Notes: generated from the sequence alone by a model not told the origin. Shown: positions 24,745 through 35,126, counted from the stretch's first letter. The stretch: 64,000 bases of DNA from Winogradskyella sp. MH6 (GCF_022810765.1 NZ_CP094494.1:1550001-1614000), one strand, 5' to 3'. A program made the numbers and translations.

Positions 24745-25443
24745 ATGAAGAATACCTTTTTAGTTGTTTTGTTTATTACAAGCTTCATCGGCTTTTCACA
24801 AAATACAGAAGATAAAGAAAAATCTGAATTGTATAAGAACTATCGCGAAGATCAGTTTTATATTTCAGTGACTTATAACCTTCTTAACCAAAAACCAGGT
24901 GATGTTAGTCAGAGTGGGTTTTCCTCTGGGTTTCATTTTGGTTTCATTAGAGATATGCCTATTAATGAAAAGCGAACAGTTGCTTTAGGTATAGGTTTGG
25001 GGTTGTCTACAAATTCCTATAATCAGAATATAGCCATTAGCGAAACAAATAATCTGGTTTCATTTAATGTGATAGATGAAAGTGGAATCAATGTTTCAAA
25101 GAATAAATTTACAACCTATCTATTAGAAGTACCTTTTGAATTTCGATGGAGAAAATCTAGTCCGACCAATTATAATTTCTTAAGAATATATCCAGGATTT
25201 AAATTAGGATATCTTTTTTATAATTCAACAAAATTTAAAAGTGATCAAGGCAGCGAGAAGCTTTCTAATATTGATAACTTTAATAAACTACAGTATGGAT
25301 TAACCTTAAGTGCAGGTTATAGCACGTGGAATGTTCATGTTTATTATGGTCTAAATCCTATTTTTAAAGATTCTGCAAAGTTAGATGGGGAAATTCTAGA
25401 CATAAGCTCTTTTAAGATTGGTTTAATGTTTTACATTTTATAA
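24745..25443 (+). CDS. PorT-like outer-membrane beta-barrel protein
   Basis: This 232-residue protein has a signal peptide (1-18, ending GFSQ) and a barrel-like mature part with alternating strands (GFSSGFHFGFIRDMP, ALGIGLGLSTNSY, LLEVPFEFRWR, YGLTLSAGYSTW, FKIGLMFYIL). Length and strand pattern match the PorT/SprT family, a component linked to the type IX secretion system and gliding motility. No other T9SS gene is in the window, so the T9SS assignment is only likely. Its last codons overlap the convergent neighbour by 6 bp. It is preceded by the exbD terminator. Confidence 0.6.
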   Translation: MKNTFLVVLFITSFIGFSQNTEDKEKSELYKNYREDQFYISVTYNLLNQKPGDVSQSGFSSGFHFGFIRDMPINEKRTVALGIGLGLSTNSYNQNIAISETNNLVSFNVIDESGINVSKNKFTTYLLEVPFEFRWRKSSPTNYNFLRIYPGFKLGYLFYNSTKFKSDQGSEKLSNIDNFNKLQYGLTLSAGYSTWNVHVYYGLNPIFKDSAKLDGEILDISSFKIGLMFYIL

Positions 25444-26046
25444 CCAGTATTTCATAAATAGAATTTGTGGAAATAACCCTGTTATTAGACCAATTAGAAG
25501 CTCTTGGTTGGTATGTGCCTTAAGATGTAGGCGAGATGTTGCAATAGCGCCTAAGATAATCATCATTAAAGCTATTGTTCCATTAATATTTATCTTATAA
25601 TGAAGACCTATAGCTACTGCAAACATAAAGAAACCAGAAGCTGCAATCATATGTATACTTGCTTTAATCTTAAAAACTGCCATTATAAAACAAGCTAGCG
25701 TAGAGCATAATATTCCTAAAAAGAAATAATATAACTCAACAATTTCATTTGGTGTTAATACTCTTATTAGTATTAGGGTTATAATTACACAGTTAATAAG
25801 TAGAGGGATCAAGCGTTCTCTCGTACTTTTTAAATAAATAGTATCTACCTTGTTTATAGTTTTAAGTAGAAAAAATAACAAGACAGGCAGTATTATAGTA
25901 AGTATAACTATAGAGAAAATTTTAGCATTCTGTATAGGTTTTGGGATATAACGAGGTGTTTTGTGAAAATAAAACATCACACCAAGTAAAGGCATAATCA
26001 AAGGATGAAAAACAAAAGATATGCTCTTTAAAAGAAAATTTTTCAT
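25438..26046 (-). CDS. PAP2-like integral membrane protein with a degenerate active site
   Basis: This 202-residue inner-membrane protein has about six hydrophobic helices. It has echoes of the PAP2 phosphatase motifs: KSTRERLIP for KxxxxxxRP, KASIHM where PSGH is expected, and SRLHLKAHTNQE for SRx5HxxxD with Glu in place of Asp. The central Ser-Gly-His is altered, so catalysis is uncertain. It lies upstream of rpoN's 3' side, 13 bp after rpoN's stop on the same strand, and is probably its downstream operon partner. A lipid phosphatase or a binding-only homologue are both possible. Confidence 0.55.
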   Translation of the reverse strand: MKNFLLKSISFVFHPLIMPLLGVMFYFHKTPRYIPKPIQNAKIFSIVILTIILPVLLFFLLKTINKVDTIYLKSTRERLIPLLINCVIITLILIRVLTPNEIVELYYFFLGILCSTLACFIMAVFKIKASIHMIAASGFFMFAVAIGLHYKININGTIALMMIILGAIATSRLHLKAHTNQELLIGLITGLFPQILFMKYWL

Positions 26047-26058
26047 CCAGAAATTAAA

Positions 26059-27522
26059 TTATAGTTCTTTTCTCAATCTTGCAACAGGAATGTCTAATTG
26101 CTCTCTGTATTTAGCAACTGTACGTCTGGCGATAGGATAGCCTTTTTCTTTTAAAATTTTAGATAGGGCTTCGTCAGTTAGAGGTTTCTTTTTGTTTTCT
26201 TCTTCAATTACCGTTTCTAAAATCTTTTTTATTTCTCTTGTAGAAACTTCTTCACCTTGGTCGTTGGTCATCGATTCAGAGAAAAATTCCTTTATCAATT
26301 TGGTACCGTAAGGAGTGTCTACATATTTGCTGTTTGCTACTCTCGAAATTGTTGAAACATCCATTTCAATTTCATCAGCAATATCTTTTAAGATCATTGG
26401 TCTTAGCTTACGTTCATCGCCTGTAAGAAAGTATTCTTTTTGATAATGCATAATGGCACTCATGGTAACAAAAAGTGTCTGCTGACGTTGTCTTACAGCT
26501 TCTATAAACCACTTCGCGGCATCTAACTTTTGTTTTATAAAGAGTACAGCGTCTTTTTGTGCTTTAGATTTCTCCTTAGTGTCTTTATAACCTTTAAGCA
26601 TATTGCTATACTCTCTAGATACATGAAGCTCTGGTGCATTTCTTCCGTTTAGGGTCAATTCTAACTCACCGTCAACTATTTTAATAGCAAAATCTGGGAC
26701 AATATGCTCAACGATTTTGTTGTTACCAGCATAAGAACCACCAGGTTTAGGATTAAGGCGTTCAACTTCTTCAATAGCATCTTTGAGTTGCTCTTCATCA
26801 ATACTAAACTTTTGCATCAATTTCTTATAATGCTTCTTAGTAAACTGCTCAAAAGCTTTATCTATAATCTTACTGGCTAACTCTACATCTGGATTTTGCT
26901 CTTTTCTGTTCAGTTGAATGCTTAAACATTCTTGCAAATTACGAGCACCAACACCAGCTGGATCTAGCTGCTGAACAATTTTAAGAACCTTTTCAACCTC
27001 TTCTTCAGATGTGTATACATTTTGAGTAAAAGCTAAATCATCTGTGATGTCAGATAACGAACGTCTTATATAACCACTTTCATCTACACTACCTACTAAG
27101 AAGTAAGCAATTTCTTCTTCTTGCTCAGAAAGTCTGAAGGTGTTAAGCTGATTAATTAAATGTTGCGTAAAGGATGTTCCTGCAGCGTACGGTACGTTTT
27201 TTTCTTCGTCATCAGAACTATAATTATTCGCCTGTGTACGATAGTCAGGAATTTCATCATCGCTTAAATATTCATCAACATTTATATCGTCAGCATCAAT
27301 AGTATCGTTGTCATTATAGTCGTCTACAGAGTTGTCAAACTCATCAAAATTATCGTCTGTAGGTTCATCTTTTCCAGTATCTAAAGCAGGGTTTTCTTCA
27401 AGCTCTTGCTTTAAGCGTTGTTCAAAAGCTTGTGTAGGAAGCTGTATCAACTTCATAAGTTGAATTTGCTGTGGAGAAAGCTTTTGAGAAAGCTTAAACT
27501 GTAAATACTGTTTTAGGGACAT
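26059..27522 (-). CDS. rpoN: RNA polymerase sigma-54 factor
   Basis: This 487-residue sigma factor directs RNA polymerase to -24/-12 promoters that need enhancer-binding activators. The glutamine-rich N-terminal region I (LSPQQIQLMKLIQLPTQAFE) is followed by an acidic region II (about 50-110), the core-binding domain and the DNA-binding C-terminus with the RpoN box ARRTVAKYR (465-473). Bacteroidota often carry rpoN. It is followed 13 bp later by the PAP2-like gene. asnS lies upstream, behind its own terminator. Confidence 0.95.
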   Translation of the reverse strand: MSLKQYLQFKLSQKLSPQQIQLMKLIQLPTQAFEQRLKQELEENPALDTGKDEPTDDNFDEFDNSVDDYNDNDTIDADDINVDEYLSDDEIPDYRTQANNYSSDDEEKNVPYAAGTSFTQHLINQLNTFRLSEQEEEIAYFLVGSVDESGYIRRSLSDITDDLAFTQNVYTSEEEVEKVLKIVQQLDPAGVGARNLQECLSIQLNRKEQNPDVELASKIIDKAFEQFTKKHYKKLMQKFSIDEEQLKDAIEEVERLNPKPGGSYAGNNKIVEHIVPDFAIKIVDGELELTLNGRNAPELHVSREYSNMLKGYKDTKEKSKAQKDAVLFIKQKLDAAKWFIEAVRQRQQTLFVTMSAIMHYQKEYFLTGDERKLRPMILKDIADEIEMDVSTISRVANSKYVDTPYGTKLIKEFFSESMTNDQGEEVSTREIKKILETVIEEENKKKPLTDEALSKILKEKGYPIARRTVAKYREQLDIPVARLRKEL

Positions 27523-27550
27523 TGAAATTTCTGTTGAATATAAAAGTAAG

Positions 27551-27587
27551 AAAAAAACCTGTGAGGTAACTTATACCTTACAGGTTT
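27551..27587 (-). terminator. Terminator of asnS
   Basis: Arms AAACCTGTgAGGTA and TACCTtACAGGTTT form a 14-bp stem with one G-U pair, followed on the minus strand by seven T. Confidence 0.85.
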
Positions 27588-27597
27588 AATAATAATT

Positions 27598-29031
27598 TTA
27601 GAACTCTGCGTTTTGAGGTGTTCTTGGATACGGAATAACGTCTCGAATATTACCCATTCCTGTTGCAAACATGACGAGTCTTTCAAATCCAAGACCAAAA
27701 CCAGAATGAACAGCTGTACCATATTTTCTAAGATCTAAGTACCACCATAATTCTTCTTCTGGGATATCTAGTGCTTTCATTTTTTCTTTAAGAACCTCTA
27801 AACGTTCTTCACGTTGAGATCCACCTACCATTTCACCAATACCAGGGAAAAGTATATCCATAGCTCTTACGGTTTTTCCATCCTCATTTAAGCGCATGTA
27901 GAATGCTTTAATGTTAGCAGGATAATCGAATAAGATTACAGGACATTTAAAGTGTTTTTCAACTAAATAACGTTCATGCTCAGACTGCAAGTCTGCTCCC
28001 CATTCTTCAATGATATATTTGAATTTCTTTTTCTTATTTGGCTTACTGTTTCTTAGGATATCTATAGCTTCTGTATAGCTTACACGTTTAAAGTTGTTTT
28101 CTACAACAAACTTAATCTTGTCTAGTAAGTTCATTGGGCTACGCTCTGCCTGAGGTAGTGTCTTTTCAGCATCTTGTAAACGCTTATCTAAAAATTCTAA
28201 GTCTTCTTTGTTGTTTTCTAGCACATAGCCTAAAACAGATTTTAAGAAATCTTCAGCTAAATCCATGTTGCCAGCCAAGTCCATAAAAGCCACTTCTGGT
28301 TCTATCATCCAGAATTCAGCTAAGTGGCGAGAGGTGTTTGAATTTTCAGCTCTAAAGGTTGGCCCAAACGTATACACCTTACCTAAAGACATTGCGAAAG
28401 TTTCAGCTTCTAGTTGTCCAGAAACGGTTAGGTTAGTTTCTTTCCCGAAAAAATCTTCTTTATAATTTACATCGCCATCTTCTGTTAAAGGTGGATTTTT
28501 AGGATCAAGAGTACTTACTCTAAACATTTCACCAGCACCTTCAGCATCACTTCCAGTGATTATAGGAGTATGCATATAGTAAAAGCCATTCTCGTTAAAA
28601 TACTTATGAATAGCAAATGACAATGACGATCTCAAACGCATTACAGCACTAAACGTATTAGTTCTTGTACGTAAGTGAGCGTTTTCTCTTAAAAACTCGA
28701 AGGTGTGTTTTTTTGGCTGAATAGGATAGGTTTCAGGATCCGAATCTCCTAAAACTTCAAGTTCTTTTACCTGTATTTCTACCGATTGGCCTTTTCCTTG
28801 GCTTTCTACCAGTTCACCTTTTATATGAATAGCAGCACCAGTTGTGATGCGCTTTAATAAGGCTTCATCAAAATTTTCAAAATCTACAACACATTGAATA
28901 TTATTTATGGTAGAACCATCATTTAAAGCAATAAATCTGTTGGCTCTAAACGTTCTTACCCATCCCTTTACGGTAACATCTTGTAAAGTGATATCTTGAG
29001 ATAATAATTCTGCTACTGTTTTTGTTGTCAT
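27598..29031 (-). CDS. asnS: Asparaginyl-tRNA synthetase
   Basis: This 477-residue class IIb synthetase charges tRNA-Asn. The N-terminal OB fold ([20 protein letters not shown]) is followed by the catalytic domain with motif 2 ([21 protein letters not shown]) and motif 3 ([15 protein letters not shown]) close to the end. The Asn-type signature FRAEnSnT replaces the Asp-type FRDED seen in the aspS protein of this window. A TATCTTTG -7 box lies about 20 bp upstream of the ATG. Confidence 0.96.
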   Translation of the reverse strand: MTTKTVAELLSQDITLQDVTVKGWVRTFRANRFIALNDGSTINNIQCVVDFENFDEALLKRITTGAAIHIKGELVESQGKGQSVEIQVKELEVLGDSDPETYPIQPKKHTFEFLRENAHLRTRTNTFSAVMRLRSSLSFAIHKYFNENGFYYMHTPIITGSDAEGAGEMFRVSTLDPKNPPLTEDGDVNYKEDFFGKETNLTVSGQLEAETFAMSLGKVYTFGPTFRAENSNTSRHLAEFWMIEPEVAFMDLAGNMDLAEDFLKSVLGYVLENNKEDLEFLDKRLQDAEKTLPQAERSPMNLLDKIKFVVENNFKRVSYTEAIDILRNSKPNKKKKFKYIIEEWGADLQSEHERYLVEKHFKCPVILFDYPANIKAFYMRLNEDGKTVRAMDILFPGIGEMVGGSQREERLEVLKEKMKALDIPEEELWWYLDLRKYGTAVHSGFGLGFERLVMFATGMGNIRDVIPYPRTPQNAEF

Positions 29032-29051
29032 TTTAATGTATTTTGAAAATG

Positions 29052-29059
29052 CAAAGATA
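29052..29059 (-). promoter_or_regulatory. -7 element (TATCTTTG) upstream of asnS
   Basis: Minus-strand match to TAnnTTTG, ending 20 nt before the asnS ATG, in the 34-bp gap after the MMPL gene. Confidence 0.45.
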
Positions 29060-29065
29060 ATTCTT

Positions 29066-31471
29066 CTAATCGTTTTTTATAGTGTCTTCGTTATCGTCTT
29101 CCGAAGGTATAATATCTATTGTTGGTTTACGTAATACTTCCTTATTGGCAATATTACGTTCTAATGATAATAATAATGAAGGTAATAATAACAAGTTAGA
29201 TAACATGGCGAACAATAAAGTGATTGAAACCAATGCTCCTAATGCTACAGTACCGCCAAAACTCGATATGGTAAATACAGAGAAACCAAAGAATAGTACA
29301 ATAGATGTGTAAAACATACTTACACCAGTTTCTCTTAAAGCGGCATAAACCGATTTTCTAATCTTCCAATGGTTAGCTTGTAATTCTTGTCTGTATTTGG
29401 CTAAGAAGTGAATGGTATCATCTACAGAAATACCAAAAGCAATACTAAAAACTAATATTGTTGAGGGTTTTATAGGAACCCCTAAATAACCCATTAAACC
29501 AGCAGTAACTAACAATGGCAAGAGGTTAGGGATAAGTGATACAATAATCATTCTAAACGAACGAAACAGATATGCCATAAACAATGAAATTAAGAATATT
29601 GCAAGTGTTAACGAAATAACAAGGTTTCTTACCAAATACTTAGTGCCCTTTTGAAACACAAGAGCTTTACCTGTCATAGTAACTTCGTAACGTTCTTTAG
29701 GAAAAACCTTATCTATTTTATTCTGAAGATTTTCTTGAATACGTTCCATTTTGTCCGTACCAATATCTTTCATAAAGGTAGTAATGCGAGCATATTGCCC
29801 AGTGCTGTCTACAAAATTCTTAAGTAAATCTACATCTGAAGATGAATTTTTTGCATAAGACAGAATAAAACTATTTTCTTGACTTGTGGGTAACTGGTAA
29901 TATTTTGGATTGCCGTTAAAGTAAGCCTGTTTGCTATACTTCACTAAACTCACTACAGAAATTGGTTTAGAAAGTTCTGGTGTTTCTTCAATAAGTTCTT
30001 CTAACTCATTAATACGTTTTAAGGTAGACAATTTCATAACTCCCTTTTTACGCTTGGTGTCCACCATTATCTCTAAAGGCATAATGCCGTTAAACTCTTC
30101 TTCAAAAAAGCGAATATCCTTGAAAAATTGCTTGTCTTTTGGCATGTCTTCAATCAAACTACCAGATATTTTCATTTGATTGATACCTATCATACTCGCC
30201 ATAATAAGCACGAATGCTGTTGCATAAATAGTAATTCTTCTATGCTTCACCATACGTTCCATCCAATCTACAAAGCCACTAATCCAACGTTTGTTTAAAT
30301 GTTCTAAATGACGCTCTTTTGGATATGGCAAAAACGTGTACATTATAGGTATAATGAGCAAACAGAGAATGAAAATAGCCAGAATACTCAGCGATGCTAC
30401 TATACCAAATTCCTTTAGCAGCTTGCTTTCAGTTAAGATAAACGTTGCAAAACCAGAAGCGGTAGTAACATTAGTCATTAAGGTAGCATTACCAACTTTA
30501 GTGATAACGCGCTGTAAAGATTTCACCTTGTTACCATGCGACCTAACTTCATGCTGATACTTATTAATTAAGAAGATACAGTTTGGTATCCCAATAACAA
30601 TAATTAATGGTGGAATTAGAGCTGTTAGTACTGTAATTTCATAGCCCAATAAGCCGAGTATTCCAAAGGTCCACATTACACCAATACATACTACTATAAG
30701 TGAGATAAATGTAGCTCTAAAAGACCTAAAGAATAAAAAGAAAATAAATGACGTTACAAACAAAGCAGCACCAATAAAAATTGGTATTTCGTCAACAATA
30801 TTTTGTGAGTTGAGTGTTCTGATGTAAGGCATGCCAGATACTCTAACCTCTAGATTTGTTGCCTCCTTAAAGTCGTTTATTTGTTTTTCAAGAACATCTA
30901 TAATAAAGTCCTTTCTGGCGGACGTATTAACGATGTCTTTCTTTAGATATATTGCAGTACGTAATGTTTTGGTTTTTGCATTAAATAAAAAGTTATCGTA
31001 AAAAGGATATTTCTTAAAAAGGTCTTCTTGAAGTTGATCTATTTGTTTTAAGCTAGAAATAGAGTCCTTTATAAAAGGGACTAAATCAAACTGTTTTTTT
31101 TCGGTGTTTTTAACAAGCTTTTGAAGGTCTTTTATAGACAGAACGGTTTCAACTTCGTCATAAGGTTTAAAGGACTCTGCAAGGTTGTTCCATGCATTAA
31201 ACTGTTTAACCGTAAATACACTAGAGTCTTTTACTCCTAAAACAATGAGATTACCCTCTTCTCCAAAAACTTCTAAAAAATCGTTGTAAGTTAGGTTAAC
31301 TTCATGGTCATCAGGCAACATATTAGCTTCGGTATATGTAAAGCGCATATGTTTCCATTGCATGCTCAAGAACACAGTTGCTACTATAATAGCAATAAGA
31401 ATGAAGATTTTATTACGAAGAATAATCCTCGCAACACCTTCCCAAAATCCTGTAGTCAATAGTTTAAACAT
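29066..31471 (-). CDS. MMPL/RND-superfamily exporter (patched-like)
   Basis: This 801-residue inner-membrane protein has two repeats of TM helices: an N-terminal TM1 (about 20-38), a periplasmic domain (about 40-215), five helices (about 220-390), then a second repeat with a periplasmic domain and five helices (about 620-770). [16 protein letters not shown] in the second half (with Asp pair) is the typical RND TM4 motif. Such proteins export lipids, hopanoids or carotenoid-like compounds in other bacteria; no adaptor gene is adjacent, so the substrate is unknown. It has its own TACCTTTG box upstream. Confidence 0.85.
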   Translation of the reverse strand: MFKLLTTGFWEGVARIILRNKIFILIAIIVATVFLSMQWKHMRFTYTEANMLPDDHEVNLTYNDFLEVFGEEGNLIVLGVKDSSVFTVKQFNAWNNLAESFKPYDEVETVLSIKDLQKLVKNTEKKQFDLVPFIKDSISSLKQIDQLQEDLFKKYPFYDNFLFNAKTKTLRTAIYLKKDIVNTSARKDFIIDVLEKQINDFKEATNLEVRVSGMPYIRTLNSQNIVDEIPIFIGAALFVTSFIFFLFFRSFRATFISLIVVCIGVMWTFGILGLLGYEITVLTALIPPLIIVIGIPNCIFLINKYQHEVRSHGNKVKSLQRVITKVGNATLMTNVTTASGFATFILTESKLLKEFGIVASLSILAIFILCLLIIPIMYTFLPYPKERHLEHLNKRWISGFVDWMERMVKHRRITIYATAFVLIMASMIGINQMKISGSLIEDMPKDKQFFKDIRFFEEEFNGIMPLEIMVDTKRKKGVMKLSTLKRINELEELIEETPELSKPISVVSLVKYSKQAYFNGNPKYYQLPTSQENSFILSYAKNSSSDVDLLKNFVDSTGQYARITTFMKDIGTDKMERIQENLQNKIDKVFPKERYEVTMTGKALVFQKGTKYLVRNLVISLTLAIFLISLFMAYLFRSFRMIIVSLIPNLLPLLVTAGLMGYLGVPIKPSTILVFSIAFGISVDDTIHFLAKYRQELQANHWKIRKSVYAALRETGVSMFYTSIVLFFGFSVFTISSFGGTVALGALVSITLLFAMLSNLLLLPSLLLSLERNIANKEVLRKPTIDIIPSEDDNEDTIKND

Positions 31472-31526
31472 GTGTGATTTTCTGCGTCTTTAAGTTGCAA
31501 ATAATACCTTGATTTGAAACGAGCCG

Positions 31527-31534
31527 CAAAGGTA
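31527..31534 (-). promoter_or_regulatory. -7 element (TACCTTTG) upstream of the MMPL gene
   Basis: Minus-strand match to TAnnTTTG, 55 nt before the start codon. Confidence 0.4.
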
Positions 31535-31597
31535 GAAAAAACCTAAGGATTAGCTAAGGAATTAACACTAATATAATAGTTCAAATAAATAGAAATG

Positions 31598-31639
31598 AAA
31601 GTCTTAAGTCCTTCTAGTTTTTGAAGGACTTAAGACTTT
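31598..31639 (-). terminator. Long perfect hairpin after the aldo-keto reductase gene
   Basis: A perfect 17-bp stem AAAGTCTTAAGTCCTTC/GAAGGACTTAAGACTTT with an 8-nt loop, starting 14 bp past the reductase stop. The T-tract on the minus strand is weak (TTTCATTT), so this may be an RNA-stabilising or bidirectional structure. Confidence 0.6.
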
Positions 31640-31653
31640 ATGTTATTTGAAAA

Positions 31654-32691
31654 TTAAGTCGCAGGATTTGGCATACTTGCATGAACTTCATCAATAGCTT
31701 TTAACACATCATCAGACAGATTAATATTGATACTGTCGATATTTTCTTCAAGCTGTTTTGTGCTTGTAGCTCCAATAATATTGCTAGTTACAAATGGTCT
31801 CTGATTAACAAATGCTAGAGACATTTGTGCTAGAGTCATTCCATGATCTTCAGCTATTTTTAAGTAAAGTTTTGTGGCTTCTGCACATTGTGCACTACTA
31901 TATCTTGCAAACCTTGGGAATAAGTTTAAACGTGAGTTTTCATTATCTAAACCTTTGATGTATTTTCCAGATAAAACACCAAAAGCCATAGGAGAATACG
32001 CTAAAAGACCAATATCTTCTCTATGAGAGACTTCGGCCAATTCACTTTCAAAAGTTCTATTCAATAAAGAGTAAGCATTTTGAATAGTAATCATTTTGGG
32101 CAAATTATTGTATTTGGATTCTTCCAAGTAACGCATGGTTCCCCAAGCTTTCTCATTAGACAATCCTATATGCCTAATTTTTCCGGATTTAATTATATCA
32201 TCTAAAGTGTTTAATACGTCATTAAAATTGTCTTCCCACTTATCATTTGGGTTGTGCTTGTAGTCTCTAATACCAAAAGTATTGGTTTGGCGTTCTGGCC
32301 AGTGTAGTTGGTATAGATCTATATAATCCGTTTGTAAGCGTTTTAGACTATTATCTACCGCTTCATTTAAGGCTTGTTTACTAAAACCAGTAGTTCTTAT
32401 GTGAGCTGTATAGTCACCAGGACCAGCAATTTTAGTGGCTAAAACAACCTTATCTCTGTTTCTTGTTTTAGCAAACCAATTACCAATAATGCGTTCTGTT
32501 TCTGCATAAGTTTTTGCTTCTGCTGGTACAGGATATAATTCGGCGACATCAAAAAAGTTAACACCTTTGTCTAAGGCCATGTCCATTTGAGCAAAACCTT
32601 CGTCTTGAGTGTTTTGATTTCCCCATGTCATGGTGCCTAAACATATTTTACTAACTTTTATATCTGTGTTTGGTAAGGTTGTGTATTTCAT
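31654..32691 (-). CDS. Tas-like aldo-keto reductase
   Basis: This 345-residue NADPH-dependent oxidoreductase of the AKR superfamily closely follows the E. coli Tas layout: LGTMTWGNQNT near the N-terminus, FFDVAELYPVPAEAKTYAET with the catalytic Asp/Tyr, ATKIAG with the Lys and LHWPE with the His, then IIGATSTKQLEENI for NADPH binding. A physiological substrate is not known for the family. A 7-bp hairpin (TTCCTGT/ACAGGAA) sits 7 nt before the ATG. The gene is monocistronic. Confidence 0.85.
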   Translation of the reverse strand: MKYTTLPNTDIKVSKICLGTMTWGNQNTQDEGFAQMDMALDKGVNFFDVAELYPVPAEAKTYAETERIIGNWFAKTRNRDKVVLATKIAGPGDYTAHIRTTGFSKQALNEAVDNSLKRLQTDYIDLYQLHWPERQTNTFGIRDYKHNPNDKWEDNFNDVLNTLDDIIKSGKIRHIGLSNEKAWGTMRYLEESKYNNLPKMITIQNAYSLLNRTFESELAEVSHREDIGLLAYSPMAFGVLSGKYIKGLDNENSRLNLFPRFARYSSAQCAEATKLYLKIAEDHGMTLAQMSLAFVNQRPFVTSNIIGATSTKQLEENIDSININLSDDVLKAIDEVHASMPNPAT

Positions 32692-32697
32692 ATTAAT

Positions 32698-32715
32698 TTC
32701 CTGTGAAGACAGGAA
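32698..32715. repeat. Short palindrome in the leader of the aldo-keto reductase gene
   Basis: TTCCTGT/ACAGGAA with a 4-nt loop. It resembles the short intergenic palindromes found elsewhere in the window (61430-61449). Confidence 0.5.
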
Positions 32716-32747
32716 TTTTTTAAATTAATCTTTTCAGTTTTTATAAA

Positions 32748-32773
32748 GATTGCCACGCTTTGCTCGCAATGAC
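32748..32773. repeat. Intergenic palindromic repeat
   Basis: ATTGC...GC...GC...GCAAT forms an imperfect hairpin. The sequence type (attgccacg...cgcaatgac) looks like a dispersed flavobacterial intergenic element. Confidence 0.5.
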
Positions 32774-32836
32774 AATGCTACTACAAAAATAAGAAGACCT
32801 TTCATGTTGTAAAAACACGAAAGGTCTAAATCTATG

Positions 32837-33220
32837 TTAAGGTTTTGTTTTAATAGTCCGGTAGATATTAAGTCCAAAGACAATAATTGAAATCAAACTG
32901 ATTATTAAAATTTCGATTCCAAATAGATCCTTTACGATTCCAATTATCAAAGTCAGAATGAAAATTACTAAGTGGGCAATAGATAAATTTAAGTCCGTTT
33001 TTCTTCTCGTCAAAGCTATAATTCCGTAACCAGTAAAAAAAAACAGCCAAGAAGCAAAAACTACAAACCCGTTTATAATCCAGTGATTTGATTGGTCAAA
33101 AGTCCAGCCTCCAGTTTTGTTCACTCCACGTAATTCAAGTCCACTGAAATAATTTCCAATAAAAAATGTTAGGATTAAAACCCAAAACATTCCTTTTTCA
33201 AAAATCCATTTCCAATTCAT
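32837..33220 (-). CDS. Four-helix membrane protein of unknown function
   Basis: This 127-residue protein has four hydrophobic segments (about 8-25, 47-68, 80-95, 99-118) and no recognised motif. It lies 27 bp after the OmpA-family gene on the same strand. Codon use and composition fit the region, and the frame is fully open. I cannot assign a family or function. Confidence 0.55.
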   Translation of the reverse strand: MNWKWIFEKGMFWVLILTFFIGNYFSGLELRGVNKTGGWTFDQSNHWIINGFVVFASWLFFFTGYGIIALTRRKTDLNLSIAHLVIFILTLIIGIVKDLFGIEILIISLISIIVFGLNIYRTIKTKP

Positions 33221-33247
33221 ATCGGTTTCTCAACTCACGTACAGCAA

Positions 33248-34207
33248 TTAAATCTCATTCAACAGTTTTGAAATCTCATCAAGTTTTGGAGTTAAGATTA
33301 CTTCTATTCTGCGGTTTTTAGCTCTGCCTTCCGCACTGTCGTTAGAGGCTACTGGTGCATATTCTCCGCGACCTGCTGCTGTTAAATTTTCAGGGTTAAT
33401 AGCATTATTCTCTCTAAGAATATTTACAATTGCTGTCGCACGCTTAGTCGATAAATCCCAGTTGCCACTTAATTGTGCATTGCCCTTGTAAGGTACGTTG
33501 TCTGTATGACCTTCAATTAAAATGGCAATATCTGGATTGTCTGCTAAAACGCTTGCTAATTGTTTTACAGCTTGCTTCCCTTGTGCACCAACATACCAAC
33601 TTCCAGATTCAAAAAGTAACTTATTTTCCATAGACACATAAACTTTACCATCGCGTTGCTCTACCGTAAGACCTTTGCCTTCAAAGTTAGTTAAGGCTTT
33701 AGAAATAGCATCTTTTAAAGCACGCATGTTAGCATCTTTTGCAGCAATTACACTCTCTAATTCTGCAACACGTTGCGATCTGCTTTCAAGTTCTTTTTTT
33801 AGTTTTTCTAAACGCTCATTTTCGGCAGCAAGGGCTTGTTCTTTAGCTTCTAATTGCGCTAAAAGCTCTCTGTTTTTTTTAGCATTTTTTGCAATTTCAG
33901 CAGAGCTATTTTTTTCTAATGCATCGTAGGACGCTTTTAAATTATCTAGGTTAGTTTTTGTAGCAGCATAATCTGAACGTAATTGATCCCTTTCTTTTAC
34001 AGCATCGTCATAAGCTGCTTGTAAGCTGTTTAAATCGTTGGTTAATTTGTTTTTGTCTACAGAAAGTGTTTCCACTTCATCAGATAAGGCTCTGTTTTCT
34101 TTTTTAAGATTAGCGTATTTATCTTCAAGTTCTGTGTATATTTTTTTAGACACACAAGACGTCATTGTGAGAAGTAAAAGTGCTATTAATGAAAGTTGTT
34201 TAATCAT
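33248..34207 (-). CDS. OmpA-family peptidoglycan-binding lipoprotein
   Basis: This 319-residue lipoprotein is counted from the ATG at 34207, which gives the lipobox LTMTSC (Cys18); an earlier start would add 18 residues with no signal. A long coiled coil (about 25-165, Lys/Glu/Asn-rich) is followed by an OmpA-C domain (about 200-310) with EGHTDNVPYKG and LSTKRATAIVNILREN, which binds peptidoglycan diaminopimelate through Asp and Arg. It should anchor the outer membrane to the wall through a rod-like spacer. The neighbouring xth gene ends 23 bp upstream. Confidence 0.9.
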   Translation of the reverse strand: MIKQLSLIALLLLTMTSCVSKKIYTELEDKYANLKKENRALSDEVETLSVDKNKLTNDLNSLQAAYDDAVKERDQLRSDYAATKTNLDNLKASYDALEKNSSAEIAKNAKKNRELLAQLEAKEQALAAENERLEKLKKELESRSQRVAELESVIAAKDANMRALKDAISKALTNFEGKGLTVEQRDGKVYVSMENKLLFESGSWYVGAQGKQAVKQLASVLADNPDIAILIEGHTDNVPYKGNAQLSGNWDLSTKRATAIVNILRENNAINPENLTAAGRGEYAPVASNDSAEGRAKNRRIEVILTPKLDEISKLLNEI

Positions 34208-34230
34208 GTTTAAAATTGAATAAAATATGG

Positions 34231-34992
34231 TTATAAATCTAATTCTAATAAAATTGGGCAATGGTCGCTATGCACAGCTTCAGTGAGTATAACGCTTCGT
34301 TTTATTTTTTCTTGTAAAGGCTCGCTCACCATAGCATAGTCTAATCTCCAACCTTTGTTATTGGCTCTGGCATTGGCTCTGTAACTCCACCATGAGAATT
34401 CTTGTTTTTCTGGATGTAGATGTCTAAAACTATCAATAAATCCGCTGTCAATAAAATTACCTAACCATTCACGTTCTTCAGGTAAATAACCAGAAACACC
34501 TTTCATTTTCGGGTTATGAATATCTATAGGCTCATGGCAAATATTATAATCTCCACAAACCACAAGATTTGGTTTTTCGTTTTGTAACTCGTTTAAATAA
34601 TTATGAATTAAATCCATATACTCAAACTTGTGCGATAACCTTGCATCGTTAGTGCCAGAAGGTAAGTACATGCTCATTACAGAAACGGCATCGTAATCTA
34701 CTCTAAGGTTTCTACCTTCAAAGTCCATAGACTCTATACCAGTACCAAACTCAATATGGTTTGGTTCTTTTTTGCAAAGAATGGCAACACCACTATAGCC
34801 TTTTTTTTGAGCGCTAAACCAGTAATTATATTCATAGCCTGCATTTGTAAAGAGATCTAAGTCGAGTTGGTCTTCCATGGCTTTAATTTCCTGTAAACAA
34901 ATTACGTCTGGATTTGTGGCTTGTAACCAATCTATAAAACCTTTATTTATGGCAGCTCTTATGCCATTAACATTGTACGAAGCTATTTTCAT
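34231..34992 (-). CDS. xth: Exodeoxyribonuclease III (AP endonuclease)
   Basis: This 253-residue DNA-repair enzyme incises at abasic sites and trims 3' blocked ends. The EEP-family motifs are clear: YNVNGIRAA (Asn7), ICLQEIKA (metal-binding Glu), VCGDYNICHEPIDI (Asp/Asn), and SDHCPILLEL with the catalytic His near the C-terminus. Length matches E. coli Xth. It is 23 bp upstream of the OmpA lipoprotein gene on the same strand. Confidence 0.95.
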   Translation of the reverse strand: MKIASYNVNGIRAAINKGFIDWLQATNPDVICLQEIKAMEDQLDLDLFTNAGYEYNYWFSAQKKGYSGVAILCKKEPNHIEFGTGIESMDFEGRNLRVDYDAVSVMSMYLPSGTNDARLSHKFEYMDLIHNYLNELQNEKPNLVVCGDYNICHEPIDIHNPKMKGVSGYLPEEREWLGNFIDSGFIDSFRHLHPEKQEFSWWSYRANARANNKGWRLDYAMVSEPLQEKIKRSVILTEAVHSDHCPILLELDL

Positions 34993-35126
34993 TTGTTTTT
35001 AAATTCCTGATTTTTGATAAATTTATCGGTATTCTGCTAAAATAAATAATAGAGTACTTTTACACTATAAATTTATACTGCTTTTAACGATAAAATATTT
35101 CAAACGTTAGGCAGTTATTATTTTAG

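Noticed and set aside
25438..25443. 6-bp overlap of porT-like and PAP2-like genes as a possible frameshift or fusion
   Set aside because: The genes are convergent, so the overlap is a normal tail-to-tail arrangement.
31598..31639. Long palindrome considered as an insertion-sequence end
   Set aside because: No transposase frame or second inverted end near it.
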